The position numbers were made by a program, and so were the translations under genes. A stretch of DNA of 64,000 bases, taken from positions 496,001-560,000 of the forward strand of contig JAODTK010005800.1 in NCBI GenBank assembly GCA_026419785.1. Reading direction: 5' to 3'. Each line of letters begins with the position of its first letter. Positions within the stretch are counted from its first letter, which is position 1. Positions 24,566-36,013 of this stretch are shown here, piece after piece. This DNA is from Sclerodactyla briareus. Taxonomy: Eukaryota; Echinodermata; Holothuroidea; Dendrochirotida; Sclerodactylidae. The notes below the pieces were generated by a model. It was not told the DNA's origin. It made no database searches and saw only the letters and a list, made by a program, of their open reading frames with translations.

Positions 24566-25009
24566 TATTATGCCCCTCTGATTCTACAGTATTATGGTTT
24601 GATGGAGCCAGATCTACTGATAAGGGGTGACGTAATCCTCCCCGCCTCGACAGCACAATCCAGACATTTCCGAAAATGTGATATATCAGCCAAATAACAT
24701 TGCAAAATTGCCAATGTAAGTATGCATTCATATTTTGGAAAAAAGGTTGAAAAAATGGCGGCAAAGAATCACTACGCAGGGTTGCGTTCCCGCTTTTTCT
24801 CGACAGCTCACTTTCTTTCGGACAACCCGATCTTATTTCGACACTTTGATTCTGTATGGTTTGGAACCCTGTTCTATTGGCGCATTGTTTCCAAATCCTT
24901 ATGGTCTGATTCCATTCTTGATATTTTGTTACACTTTCGCTGCACCAGGGACTGACGCGGGGGAGTGTATCAATTGAAGAGCACGGCGCGATACAAGCAA
25001 AGCTACTGT

Positions 25010-25180
25010 GTCAAGGTGAAGGTCATGGAGTACCATATAACGAATTGATTCTTGTTTGGATAGGCGGATGCCGCTATCCAATGGAGTTGATTCTTTCTTT
25101 GAGGCTGATCGATTTCGATGGGTTGATCCTTTTTTAATGGGTTGAGTTCCCACACTTGATGATTTCGTTACGTTTCGGCG
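25010..25180 (-). repeat. Inverted copy of the 20-bp minisatellite
   Basis: Read on the minus strand it gives CGTAACGAAATCATCAA, then CAACCCATTAAAAAAGGAT, CAACCCATCGAAATCGAT and CAGCCTCAAAGAAAGAAT. This is the same flank and unit order as 22.13-22.28 kb, 2.9 kb away in the opposite orientation. The 74-codon minus frame (24929-25153) is its translation. Confidence 0.8.
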
Positions 25181-27207
25181 CTTCGATACACGAGATCTTG
25201 GGAATTGGGCTTGTTAATTTTCTTCAAGCGGTTTGAAGGTCATCACTTCCAGATCGTGGTCTGTCCAATATATGTCCAAGGAAAGCTCCAGGTGCGGGCC
25301 GATGGGCGATGTTTCGATGTGATCCCGGTTGAGTTGAATTCGACCGGACTTGAATCAACATTTGAACAATAATTGGTTCGGTTATACCCGGCCCAATTAT
25401 GGGTAATTTTGACCCCAGATCCAGATGTTAAGTGTAATATGACTGTTTGTTCAGTTGCATTTCGGTCACTTCATTTCATTCATACCAGACGAAGAGGCCA
25501 GCTTGGCCATGGTTATCGAAATAAAGTCATAAAGTAGCCAAAAAAAACTTCCCCTATAACCCTTACGGCATACCATACTTTGTTGACGCAAAAAGCTGGT
25601 CCGTCTTTATGGAATTAGGGTTGACCATATAAAATAATTTGAGAAACTTTTCTCACTACGGCCTCCTAAGAACCTATCTTAAATATTATGGTGTGATATT
25701 AATGCATCCCAATTACTTCAGAAGCCGATTCTCAAAATTATTAATCAGAAAGCGACCAGTTATTGGCGAGTTTAGGTGTTACCACAAACGGACTTAACAA
25801 GAACGATCAAACTTTTGCGTTGCCAGACATGAATATAATCATCAAAAACCACCATGGTCTTGAAAATCCGATACTTCCTACACCGAAGAATTTTCAAAAA
25901 CATGTGGTCAGCCAGATATGTTCTTCAGATCTGCTATGGAGTCTTTTCAAACCCCAAAAAATGTTTATACCAATGATCCCTTCTGATCCAATCTATATGA
26001 GCTACAACTACATATCATGGTACTGCTCCAAAGACGTGAAAATACACGAGAAAGTGTGAGCTAACTTACTGTTTGTGACAAAAAGTAATCATCCCACCCA
26101 AAACCTACAGTTGGCGGGTTCTTTGGTAACTTTTTTTTTAACTATAATTAACTTTCAATATTGTCACCAAAAGTTATGAGAGGTCTCAAATGTGCCAAGT
26201 AGGACATTCTCCAATTTTACAATCATTCAGAAAAGAAAAACCGGGAGGAGACCCGATTGAAAAGCTCAAGTGTGAGCTATATAAGGCAGCCCTAGCCTAA
26301 TGAACATGTTTTTTATAGCCTTCCTGAAATTCAGTACAGTTGAACGAAATGCCAAGTTAGTTACGTATAATCATCCACGACTTCAGGCCCCCAGTTTTAA
26401 AAATGTCGAAATATATTTCTGATTTTACCTCCAGAGGAGATTAATACTTCAGTTTTATCAACTTTCACAGCTTGGGTGTCACGTCCTAACAGTAAACTCT
26501 TTGACAGCAATTCAGAGCCAGCAGCTGAAGATCGACGCGTTTTCTGCAAAGAAATTGTCTTAGTAAAGCTCCATGACATAATTTCACTCAAAAATTATTT
26601 CATACCATCAGGCAAAGTAGTTTGTCATCATAGTCAGGATAGTACCATCAGAGGTACTCAAAATCAGTGGAAAAACAAAAAAAAAAACGCAAGTGGATTG
26701 GAGACAAATGTGGCGCTTTGTCGAAGACCGATCTTACTTGGGTAAAAAGTTAGATTTAGCTGTGTTGATTGAAACTCTAACACAAGATTTAACATGTCAT
26801 CTAGTCATCTAACCACCCTCAAAACATTACCCATAATACTATGGGCAATGAGCTTCGACCAAGACTGAATCATGTGTAGGTGGTAAAAACGATTCTTTCT
26901 CTGTAATCGATTCAATATAGGATAGGGAATATGATCCCACGTGGGATGGCCTTACCTAAAGCCTGCGTGCTCATCACCCCACATTCCAGTAGAGGTAACG
27001 TGAGATTTTTTTTTCATTCAAGTTGCTGTAAACGATTTTTACCAAGACAACTAACAACGTAATAGCCCGAATAATATTAACGTCTTGCTGGGAGGGCATG
27101 GCCCTAAATTGGCAAGAAAGGATAGTCCCCGTATACAATCCTCAGCACCACTACACTGGACGAGACCACAATGTAATTAGTACGGACAAACAAAGGTATA
27201 GCACAGT
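25181..27207. other. Unassigned, no gene recognised
   Basis: Contains a 98-codon plus frame (25763-26059) and an 89-codon plus frame (26476-26745). Neither shows a motif I recognise, and neither has an intron signal I can defend. They may be chance frames or decayed coding DNA. Confidence 0.4.
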
Positions 27208-27251
27208 GGGGGGGGGGGGGGGTGGGGCGGGGGTGGGGGGGGGGGGTGGGG
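27208..27251 (+). repeat. Long G-rich tract, G-quadruplex-prone
   Basis: About 44 bases of nearly uninterrupted G on the plus strand with a few T or C breaks. It easily satisfies the G3+N1-7 quadruplex rule. Confidence 0.9.
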
Positions 27252-30200
27252 TTTATTTAGGGACACATTGACCAATGAGGTCTTTGCACGCTGGCCTTCT
27301 TTTATAACCTCTTCACCCGTGCTGCACTTCCAACAATGCAATCAGTTCATTCAAAATCTACATTATAAATGGAGTGGCTATAGAATCGAGGTCACAAGTG
27401 TTGGGCCCAACAACTTACGCGAACCTATCTCTGAAGTTATAATAGAAAACATTTATAGAACGTTACTATCGTTTCGAGGACGTATCACCAGGTTATCGTA
27501 ACATTACATACTTATGATCACGTAATTTGGGTTGGAAGAGCGGCGGTAAGGCGCGGACTATAATGGACCAAGGTGCACGTGGACGGCACAACTTATTTAA
27601 ATATCTGAAAAATATGAAAAGCCGGAATTTGGGTCCCGTTATTGAGTTTATCCATTCTACAAGAAGGTCACTGGCGGGATGCAGAAGAAAACGTATGCTA
27701 AGTAATCCTAATGGATAGACATCGAAACCTTTTAGGCAATTCTAGGACTCTACTTAACCAGTTCCTTTCAATTCCCGCCTCATTCTTGACGATTTTCTTG
27801 GACACCAAATGCACTATGATAGAAGAGTGTTCCTGTGATTGAAGTCGAAAATTGCAAAACAAATGATCGTGATTGAAGGGGTACACGCAAATAAGGTCAC
27901 TCTTGAAGCCTAGTTTTCCAGACCCCCTTGCTCTTGCACCATTGTAAAAACTTATTCTTAAACCGGGGAGCGGGACCCGGGAAGGCCACTATTATCTAAA
28001 CACAAACTCAGTTAGACCTTCAAGGAAGAGATTCACGTGAATGAATAACAAAACGTTTTCTTAAACTGACCTCGCTATACTAGGTATTTATGGCATTGCA
28101 GAGATTCCAGAAACCAGCCACTTTTTCATCCCTAAGACCTACAACTAGAATCAGATCGAAATTACGATTAAAAAAAATACACAACCCCGAAACGTTGCAT
28201 TCGCTTGCCGAATAATTGTTCAGAAGCAGCAGGTATGTTCTGATCTTTAGGAAGCAATGTTATCTAATCTACTATATCACATCCACAAGCAAAAAGGAAG
28301 CAAGTCCGGCTGTCTCGTTTCCAAGGAGCAGAATTACCTGCTTATTAAGGTCCCATAGGCTGAGGATGGTCATTGGAAGTGCGAGGGCTAATCATCGAAG
28401 GCGGACAGGGCAATAAATCATTTCCCCACTGTTTTAAGGCGTTCTACTTCACAGTATGGGGTAGACTGTGACCAAAAATGTTCTGGGCAGAAATTATTGG
28501 CCCTAAACCAGTTTGTTACAGACACAATTTCTTGGAAACCGCAGACTGTCACTTTAATAGGAAATACTGGTATCGTCCCATAAGGGACGACTTCGAATTG
28601 CCTACTGGCTAGGTGATATCATTAATATAATTGATAAACAACAGAAGTCCAAGAATATAGCCCTTTGGAAGTGCCCCTTATATACATTTACAACTGAGGT
28701 AGTATTATCAGCGGTACTATGCTTCTTGATAGAAAGATAATAAGTGAAACCGGTTTAGGAGATTGAGATAAGAGAAGACTGCCTTTTCAAACACCGCAGC
28801 TACCAGCACATATCATAAATACAAGCTGCTATTGAAATCATATTCACGGATTTTCTTGAATAGGCCCATATGAAAATAATGATAATAACCTATCGTGGAT
28901 AATGTATCTCAAACCTGAGGAGCCAAACAGGTGCCAACTAAATCTGGGACCTGCAAATGGCCCATTAATGGAAGTCACTAGGACCAGAGCATGATCCTCC
29001 AAAACATAATTGCCCACGTTCTATAGTATAGCCTCAGTAGGACCCCCGGCCCCACTGTGTGGACTTTATGGGCACGCCTCGTACCTGAAACCACAGTAGG
29101 CTAACTACTGAAGGGTTGTAAACGTCAATAGCAACGCGTTTACAAAAAGAATCCGAAAGATAATACTTCTAATTAGTGTTTGGTTCTCTTGTACTGGACA
29201 CTGCCGTTAGGTTCCTCGAAGTAAATTGATAACGAGGGGTCAATAATTCTGTCACCTTCGTGGGGATATCGGCTGTATTTTAATTAAGTTTTTAAACCAT
29301 GTGCCGATATTGACTGAGTTCATATTGAAGGGTCGGCATGATGTGAAAGTCCAGAAGAATACTTCCATGAAAGAAATCTGTTCTGTCAAGCGAACGACCA
29401 GTTAAAATTGTGTATCGGGTCAGTGAATAGGAGTTGCTACTCTGCACTAACAAAATCAGAAGAGATGGGGTTGTACGTAACTATTGCTAATAGTCGAGCG
29501 CGCGCTAGGACCAAATCACCCCCCCCCCACCCCCCCCCCCCCCCCCCCCCACACATGCTGGAGGGTCGAAAATGTCTGAGGTAGGCCTACAGCGATTAGT
29601 GCCAAGGCTGTTGTCACTGCGAATTCTTCTCACGATGATCACCAATGGAAAGAATAATATAACCGTTCTCGTTTCCCAGACAATAGATAACTTTCTCGTT
29701 TCCCATACAAATTTACCAACTCACGGAAAAAAAAAAAAAAGTAAATATTGTGTAAAAACTGGATAGCATAAGATAGGTGTCCCTCTGGGGACTTAAACAT
29801 CAATGTAATAACAAAACAAGACGCCAACTATGCCTAGTGATTCCTTGCCAAATATGGCAACTCTGTAACAAACGACTTTCAAGATCATCTAAACTCTGAT
29901 GTTCGTTCGAACCAAGCACGTGCAGAATAAGGGTCAGAATAATTACATGCATACAACACGTCTGGATTGTGCTGTCAAGTTGAATTTTGAGTACCACGTC
30001 CCTTCCTTTGCTCATTACCAACATGCAAATAATACCATTTGCCTATAATCCCTACTTCCCCGACATGTTGGGGAATTGCGGGTAATGAACAATCGCAATA
30101 CATGTTGGAGATTATATGTATTATTAAGAAGCTCTGGGATTGAAAACCATATGGACAAAAGTAATGGTGGTCAAGGTCCAATATCAAGCCATACTATTGA

Positions 30201-30459
30201 GTGGAAACATTAAAAGTTGGGTCCAGTGGTAGCTGGATAGCTAACAGATGAACGAAACTTCCCTTTACGCTATACCCTTCGAGATGTTCAGTGCGAGGAA
30301 GTCAATGTCGAAGGCAGGAAACTGACCCTTTTACAGAAGACAGAACAGGGGATACGTGTGATAGAAGGTCTTAGTACGTCAGTGTTACTTGACTCATGGG
30401 TGTTGCAACACAGGACGAGTCTAGTGTCATTCATTATAAAGAACTGACCCAGTAGGCTA
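27252..30459. other. Unassigned, with C-rich tract
   Basis: A C10-A-C21 tract lies at 29519-29550. All open frames are under 80 codons and without motifs. I see no repeat family already defined in this window. Confidence 0.45.
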
Positions 30460-30920
30460 CATGGTCATGGAGATCAAATTAGGTCAAAAGGCACAAAAGA
30501 AGTCAAAGTAGGTCACCAGATGTCGTTGCCCGGACGAGCACAATCTCTTTACGCCAACCCCATTCAAATGTTCCGTTGCGAAGATATGAAACAAATATGA
30601 AATTGATCACTGGTGTGTTCGGAGGTTACTTTTTTCAGAGGAATAGCTTGAAATAAGCGTGTGATTGATAGAAGTGTCAAGTATCGTCGCTGCAATGACT
30701 TATTGGTTTGTGTGAACAAAACGAGTCTAGTCGTCACAAAAAAACAAATGACCCCGAGGGTCATCAGGTCAAATGAGGGTCAGGGGTAAATGAGGTCAGA
30801 GAAGGTCATCAGATGTAGTTCACCTACACAACTTTTCATTACAACATTGACTCTGAAATGTTCGTTGCCCAGATATAGAAGAATTGCCCCGTGGTGACCT
30901 TTAATGAATTTCACCTGACA
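30460..30920 (-). repeat. Family A-like modules, minus strand
   Basis: The minus strand of 30.84-30.91 kb repeats the 'CTTCTATATCTGGGCAACGA' and 'TTTCAGAGTCAATGTTGT' order of 2.62-2.68 kb. The plus strand of this stretch carries GGTCA words at 30758, 30766, 30777, 30793 and 30803. Confidence 0.6.
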
Positions 30921-31593
30921 ACAAAAACGTTATCAGGACACGATGGCGGCGACCAATGTACAGTGGTTTAGATCCGGATTCTCTATTGTATGGAAGGGCA
31001 TGCACTGACTGACTGCTCAGAATGAATTTCCCAATTCAAATCGGAGGTAATATCTTCTGGCGATCATCCGTCGTGACGCTCACCAAAATAATGTCGGCGC
31101 TATTTGCATGACGTCATGGTATTTCCAATATGTCCATTGAGACATTTCCTCGTTGTGACTCATGCATACGGTCCACTGTCCGATTCTTGGTCAGGTAGGC
31201 TTTGTTGGACTATCGCCTCTCTAAAGCGAGGAATCGTGCTCTCCCCTACAGTTAGTCAGACACGCATGATACCACGCGTACCCTATATAGTCGCCGTCTC
31301 GCCGATGTCCTAGAGAAAAACAGATTTGTAGCGAAAATGCACTCCCGCGTATGAACAGCGAGCAACCTCTCGATTAATTTCTTCCGAAACTGTTTACCAA
31401 CTCTCAATGATGGCATGGAGTTTACACTCTCAAAATTGAAATCAGGTCAGCCGACAAACAATTTTTCCGTTCAGCCTAAAAGAGAAGGGAGATCCTTGTC
31501 ACGCAACTTTACCTGAAAAAAAACCAACACACTGTTCACATTCTCGAACGCACTTTTAGAGTGAAAAACTGACTGTCTGTTTTTGCTGATGCA
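30921..31593. other. Unassigned, no gene recognised
   Basis: A 69-codon plus frame (31104-31313) has no motif. No repeat was noticed. Confidence 0.4.
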
Positions 31594-32670
31594 TGTTTTA
31601 TTCCTTGACGAAGTCAGAGGACTGCTATGCGGTCCATGGCAGTGTGTGTATGTATGCCATTTTGTGTGTTGTGTTTGTGTTATGTGACGCCAGATTGTAA
31701 CACGCTACCTCGACCCCCACCCGGATGGATGAAGCTCATACTTGGTATGTGTTTCCCCATGATGTACATGAACCCTATGGATTGGCTCCGGTCAGAGGTC
31801 ATTGAGGTCCCAGAGGTCAAAGTATGTGAAAACCTTGTAAACAACGATAAGTCCAGAATGGCTGGTCTGATAGGTGAAAAAGGTGTGTAGCTTTCTTATG
31901 GGAGCGCACCAGGAACCCTATTGTTTTTGGTATAGGTCGGGTGAAGTTTGGTCAAAAATAGAGAACAAATTTGTTGAAAAGTCGATTTTTTTGGCTCAAT
32001 ATTTGACTTGTAAACACGATAACTGACTCCACCTGGATGGATGAAGTGCTCATACTTGGTATGGTGTGTTTCCATGATGAGTACATAACCCTGTCGTTCT
32101 GGGGTCAGGTCAGAGGTCATCTGAGGTCACCCGCGGTCAAGTCTGAAAATCTTGTAAACCACATCAGTCCAGAATGTTTGTCTCTCAGGTTAAATTTGGT
32201 GTATTGCTTCTTCTATGGGGAGTACAAGTTAGATCCTAGTATTTATTGGTATAAGTCGAGGTGGATTTTGGTCGAAAATAGAAAAAAATTGTGAAAAGTC
32301 CGTAATTTGGCCAATTTTGGCTTGACCACGATAACTCGACCCCCCCTGGATGTGACTCAGTCTTTTGGTATGTGTATTTTCCCCTAATGATGAAACATGA
32401 ACCCTATTTGTTTTGGGGTCAGGTCAGAGGTCCATCTGAGGTCGCCATAGGTCAAAGTCTGAAAATCTTCGAATTCAGTTTGTAGCCTACTCTTATCAAG
32501 AGTATAGGAACCCGGTTGGTGGGTTGGGAATAAACAGGAAAATGTGTCAGTTGTTTTTCTGCTCATAATGAGCTGGTGCAATATCCCATTGTTCGTGTCT
32601 AGCGGCTATAGAGTGTAAGAAAGACTCAAGGATCCACTAAGTCTTTTGGCTTTCTGGTTTCATTTTATTC
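31594..32670 (+). repeat. Family A dispersed repeat, most complete copy
   Basis: Begins TTTATTCCTTGACGAAGTC with the terminal hairpin (31605-31617), then a TG tract. Three copies of a module of about 312 bases follow, with GGATGGATGAAG-type words at 31723, 32035 and 32348. Each module holds 'CTCATACTTGGTATG', 'ATGAACCCTATTG' and a run of GGTCA hexamers. The end (32480-32665) carries 'CATAATGAGCTGGTGCAATA' and 'GGCTTTCTGGTTTCATTTT', matching the far end of the inverted copy at 0.4-1.1 kb. Open frames inside are below 90 codons and are not conserved between modules. Confidence 0.85.
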
Positions 32671-32739
32671 TCCAGTCGTCGAAGATATGGACAATTTTTT
32701 AAATTAAAATCAAATCTCAGAGTAGACTACAGTATTCTG

Positions 32740-32830
32740 CAAGTTTTAACTTTTTTTTTTCCATTTATGGGGGGGGGGAAAACCCCCCCCCCATTTTTTG
32801 TTTTTTTTTGTTTTTTTTTTTTTTGTTTTC
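32740..32830. repeat. Low-complexity block with perfect G10/C10 hairpin
   Basis: A T run is followed by AT-G10-AAAA-C10-AT (32767-32794), a perfect 12-bp inverted repeat with a 4-base loop. T-rich DNA broken by single G bases then runs to about 32826. Confidence 0.9.
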
Positions 32831-35270
32831 TGTTTCAGCGACTATTCAGTTACTGGCATTAGTATTAGGTGATTCTTTAGAAAAAAACTAAAACACGTGG
32901 CAATACCACAGGAAAACGCCCTTTGTATCCCCCACCTGCGGAACACGCTCGATAGAGATAGTTGACCGAGACGGAACCAGACCCGGGACACGTAAGGTAG
33001 GAACTAAAACCGCCACGCAGACAGCTCCAAGCAGATGTATGCGGGCGACCCTGGCAGCAGTGGGTGCCCAGCGTTTAGCAGAGTTTAGTGCAGGGGGGGG
33101 GGGCGGATGGCGAGTTTGCAGTAACACTTTTGAACCTATACTACCCACTCGGTGTATACACAATCTTTACAATTTTTCATCACGTTTGTTTTTAAATTTG
33201 CTCTTGAATTCCATTTGTATCACTTTTCAAATATTTTCTCGCGATAAGAATCGGGCGCCTGAATGATTGAAGTTGTGTACGTGTCACAAGTATAAGCGCA
33301 ACGGTAACATCGCTTTGTGCGTAATGTATAAAGACAATTTGACGAAAGGAATCCCAAGATTTGTATCTATGTATAAATCAAAACAATAATGATACTTCCA
33401 TCCAGAGAATCAATTAAGAGACAGTTATGGGGCATGTCAGGGGACGTGATTGAGGGGTGCACCAACCAATTTCGAGCCGGCACCTCGAATTTCAAGCCGA
33501 CACCAGCGAAAAATGTTCAACGAGTTAATGAGGTTCCATTTGACCGGACATGTGAGACATGAAATATAAGCTGAACAAAACTCTTCCCAGGTTATCAGTG
33601 AACGATATGTGTTATATCACATGGGTGAAAGCCGGGATCCCACTGCGCAAGGGATTTCCTGTCATAGTTCGGGAAATGAATAGGATACTGCGCGCAAACA
33701 CAGAAACAGCGTCACTGAACGCAAAGCGCTCCTAAATTTCAGTGTTGGTGATCTTCGGGATAGATCGAAGTGACACACATGAAAGAAAAAAAAGAAAAAA
33801 GAAACACGCCAAAATCAGGCCTCACCGCCTCAGTGCCCTGTTTTTAGATTATAAAAAACATATTTGACACCAATTGACGAACGGAAAGCTACCTACTGCA
33901 CACGGAGCGTGGAAAAATGTTGTGTTTGTAAAAAAAAATTGGTACCGTATTTTACTTGTATTTATGCGTGCATAACATTTCATTCACGCGCGGTTTATGG
34001 AAGTGGCTGTAAAGTAGTTACAGTATAATATCCTCGATAAAGGGTTCAAACCCAAAACGTCGGAGTAAATGTTATAAACGTGAAAAAACAAGCGCAATCG
34101 TAAACAACGTCTGGTAGCTGCGGGCAAATATACCGTAGGTAAGGTAGGATCAGTATACTGATTAAGAACCCTATTTTTAAACATGCATTATTAATGGATT
34201 TGTAACATAAGACATCAGCCGTTTTACATACTTTTATGGGAGAATGTCCACAGGATATCTGTGTTCTACATGAACCGTAGTCACTTTTTATCAAGCTGTA
34301 ATAAATGGAAACGAATAGGCTATAATACCTATATCATACATCCTGTGTTGTGATTATGAGCTATAAATCTACATGGGCAGCCTGGTTGTGATATTTGACG
34401 TGTTGATCCAGGCAGGGTAATACCACCGTCTATATCTATATATTTTAACGGGCCGGTTAGGCGTTCACAGTTAGGGACGAATGAATGTAGTGACGAGTTC
34501 AATTTTTGTGTTTGAATTTGCGTTTACAGAAAACGCCCGTATTTCAAACATATTTGCCCAGCCACCCAAAGCGTGACAATCACCATTCAGTTTTCGAGCC
34601 GCCACCTTACTGAGGGCTTCATAGGCGAAGCCAGTAGCTACCGGACACGAGGTCGGTAAGAACACTATGCAAGGGAACCATATAAACACCTCGGTATCTG
34701 GCTGAAGACCGTGAAGGAAACCGGTGCAGTGATGAAGGTGTCTGCTTGATATAAATGGAACAGGGATGCGGTTACCCGGATTTCTCTTTTCCTGGAAAAA
34801 AGGAAGTCAACATTGTCCCTGGTATATTCCGGTTTCATGATGAAGAAGTGACCAGACCGTTACGGTTGTATCTTTTTATGACCTGTTGTTAATGAAGGTT
34901 AACGTTCGATTAACTGTGCAATTTTGTCACGTTCGTCGTTATTGTCCTAAAGAGTTGTCCTACAAGCTGTTACTTTGTTGATTGAAACTAGCCTGCGTTT
35001 GGTTTCACGCTCATTATCAGCGAAGCGAGTTCGAACAACACGTCAACTGTCAATGGTTGGGAATAAGAGTCAGCTGCCGAACGATGTCGGTCAATGGAGA
35101 AGCTAAGGTGATCGGAGGTGACTTTTAGAGTTGCGCAATTAGCGAAACCTACATGATTAATAAGCAGCTTAAATTGCATTAGTTTTGGGGTCCCTAATCC
35201 TTGTGGCACTCTTGAGGGCACACGCCACGCCACCATTTATTTGGAAGCAGAGATAAGTTGTCAGTAAAAA
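32831..35270. other. Unassigned, includes one hammerhead-like motif
   Basis: No gene is recognisable. A short A/G-rich patch lies near 33783-33804. The segment 34033-34065 is described as a finding (CTCGATAA, GGGTTCAAACCC stem, AAAACGTC). Confidence 0.4.
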
Positions 35271-36013
35271 GTGGCACTCACAAACTACCATACATTGGCC
35301 GATTACTTTTCCGTTTCGAGGTGCGCGAAGGTAAAAACGGACCTCACCCCGACTGATTTTTGTCCAACATTACTTTTGCTGCTCCAAATTTTCTTGGCAA
35401 ATGTCAAATTATTGACTGCTGCCCTGGATCGTTGTGCATGCCCAACACCGGCCCTCCAACAAACTTTGGGCATACAAAAAGTGGATGGTGTCGCACCGGT
35501 GTCGGAGCTAACAAAACCTGGCCATGTCCCTGGTGTCGACAACCGTGTCGCCCCAACCATACTGGATTCCCCCCAAATAACGTTTGTACTTTCAAATACC
35601 CCCTTTCATCACATGCAGCAAAGACACGTCCGCAATCAGATAGTGATAGTGAAATGAAAAATGTGTTCAAAAAGTGTTTGGGCACAGACATTCCTCTGCG
35701 TAGTAACTTCTCTGTGAGCGACGCATCACCAATACCTAGTTTGCATGGTATCGGCCGCAGGTGCGCGAATGCGAGGTCGGTGAAGAGTGATGATCATCCC
35801 GATCCCGTACGAGAAACGACGCTTTTCAATTGGGAACCATTGCTCTCCATTATTTCTCCTTGCCTTTCTCCTTGCATCTATTTCTCCTGCCTTGCATTGC
35901 ATTGCATTCCGACCGCATTGCCGTCTGAATTGAACTGTGGAGAAGGACGGCGGCGTCACGTGAAAAATCGCCCGGGCATATCCCATGCGGTATATACCGA
36001 CTTTTCGTTGTGA
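35271..36013 (+). other. Long overlapping open frames, unassigned
   Basis: The longest open frame of the window (217 codons, 35360-36013) overlaps a 128-codon frame in another phase (35271-35657) and open minus-strand frames of 85-97 codons. The 217-residue translation has a Cys/Pro-rich N-terminal half (including CPWCRQPC) and no domain that I recognise. Having several frames open at once in a GC-richer stretch is what chance or a recently decayed element would give. I do not assign a function. A single exon of an unknown gene remains possible. Confidence 0.2.

Noticed and set aside
35360..36013. 217-codon frame as a real gene
   Set aside because: Other frames on both strands are open across the same stretch, no motif is recognised, and nothing supports a start or splice context. 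Kept only as a low-confidence open frame.
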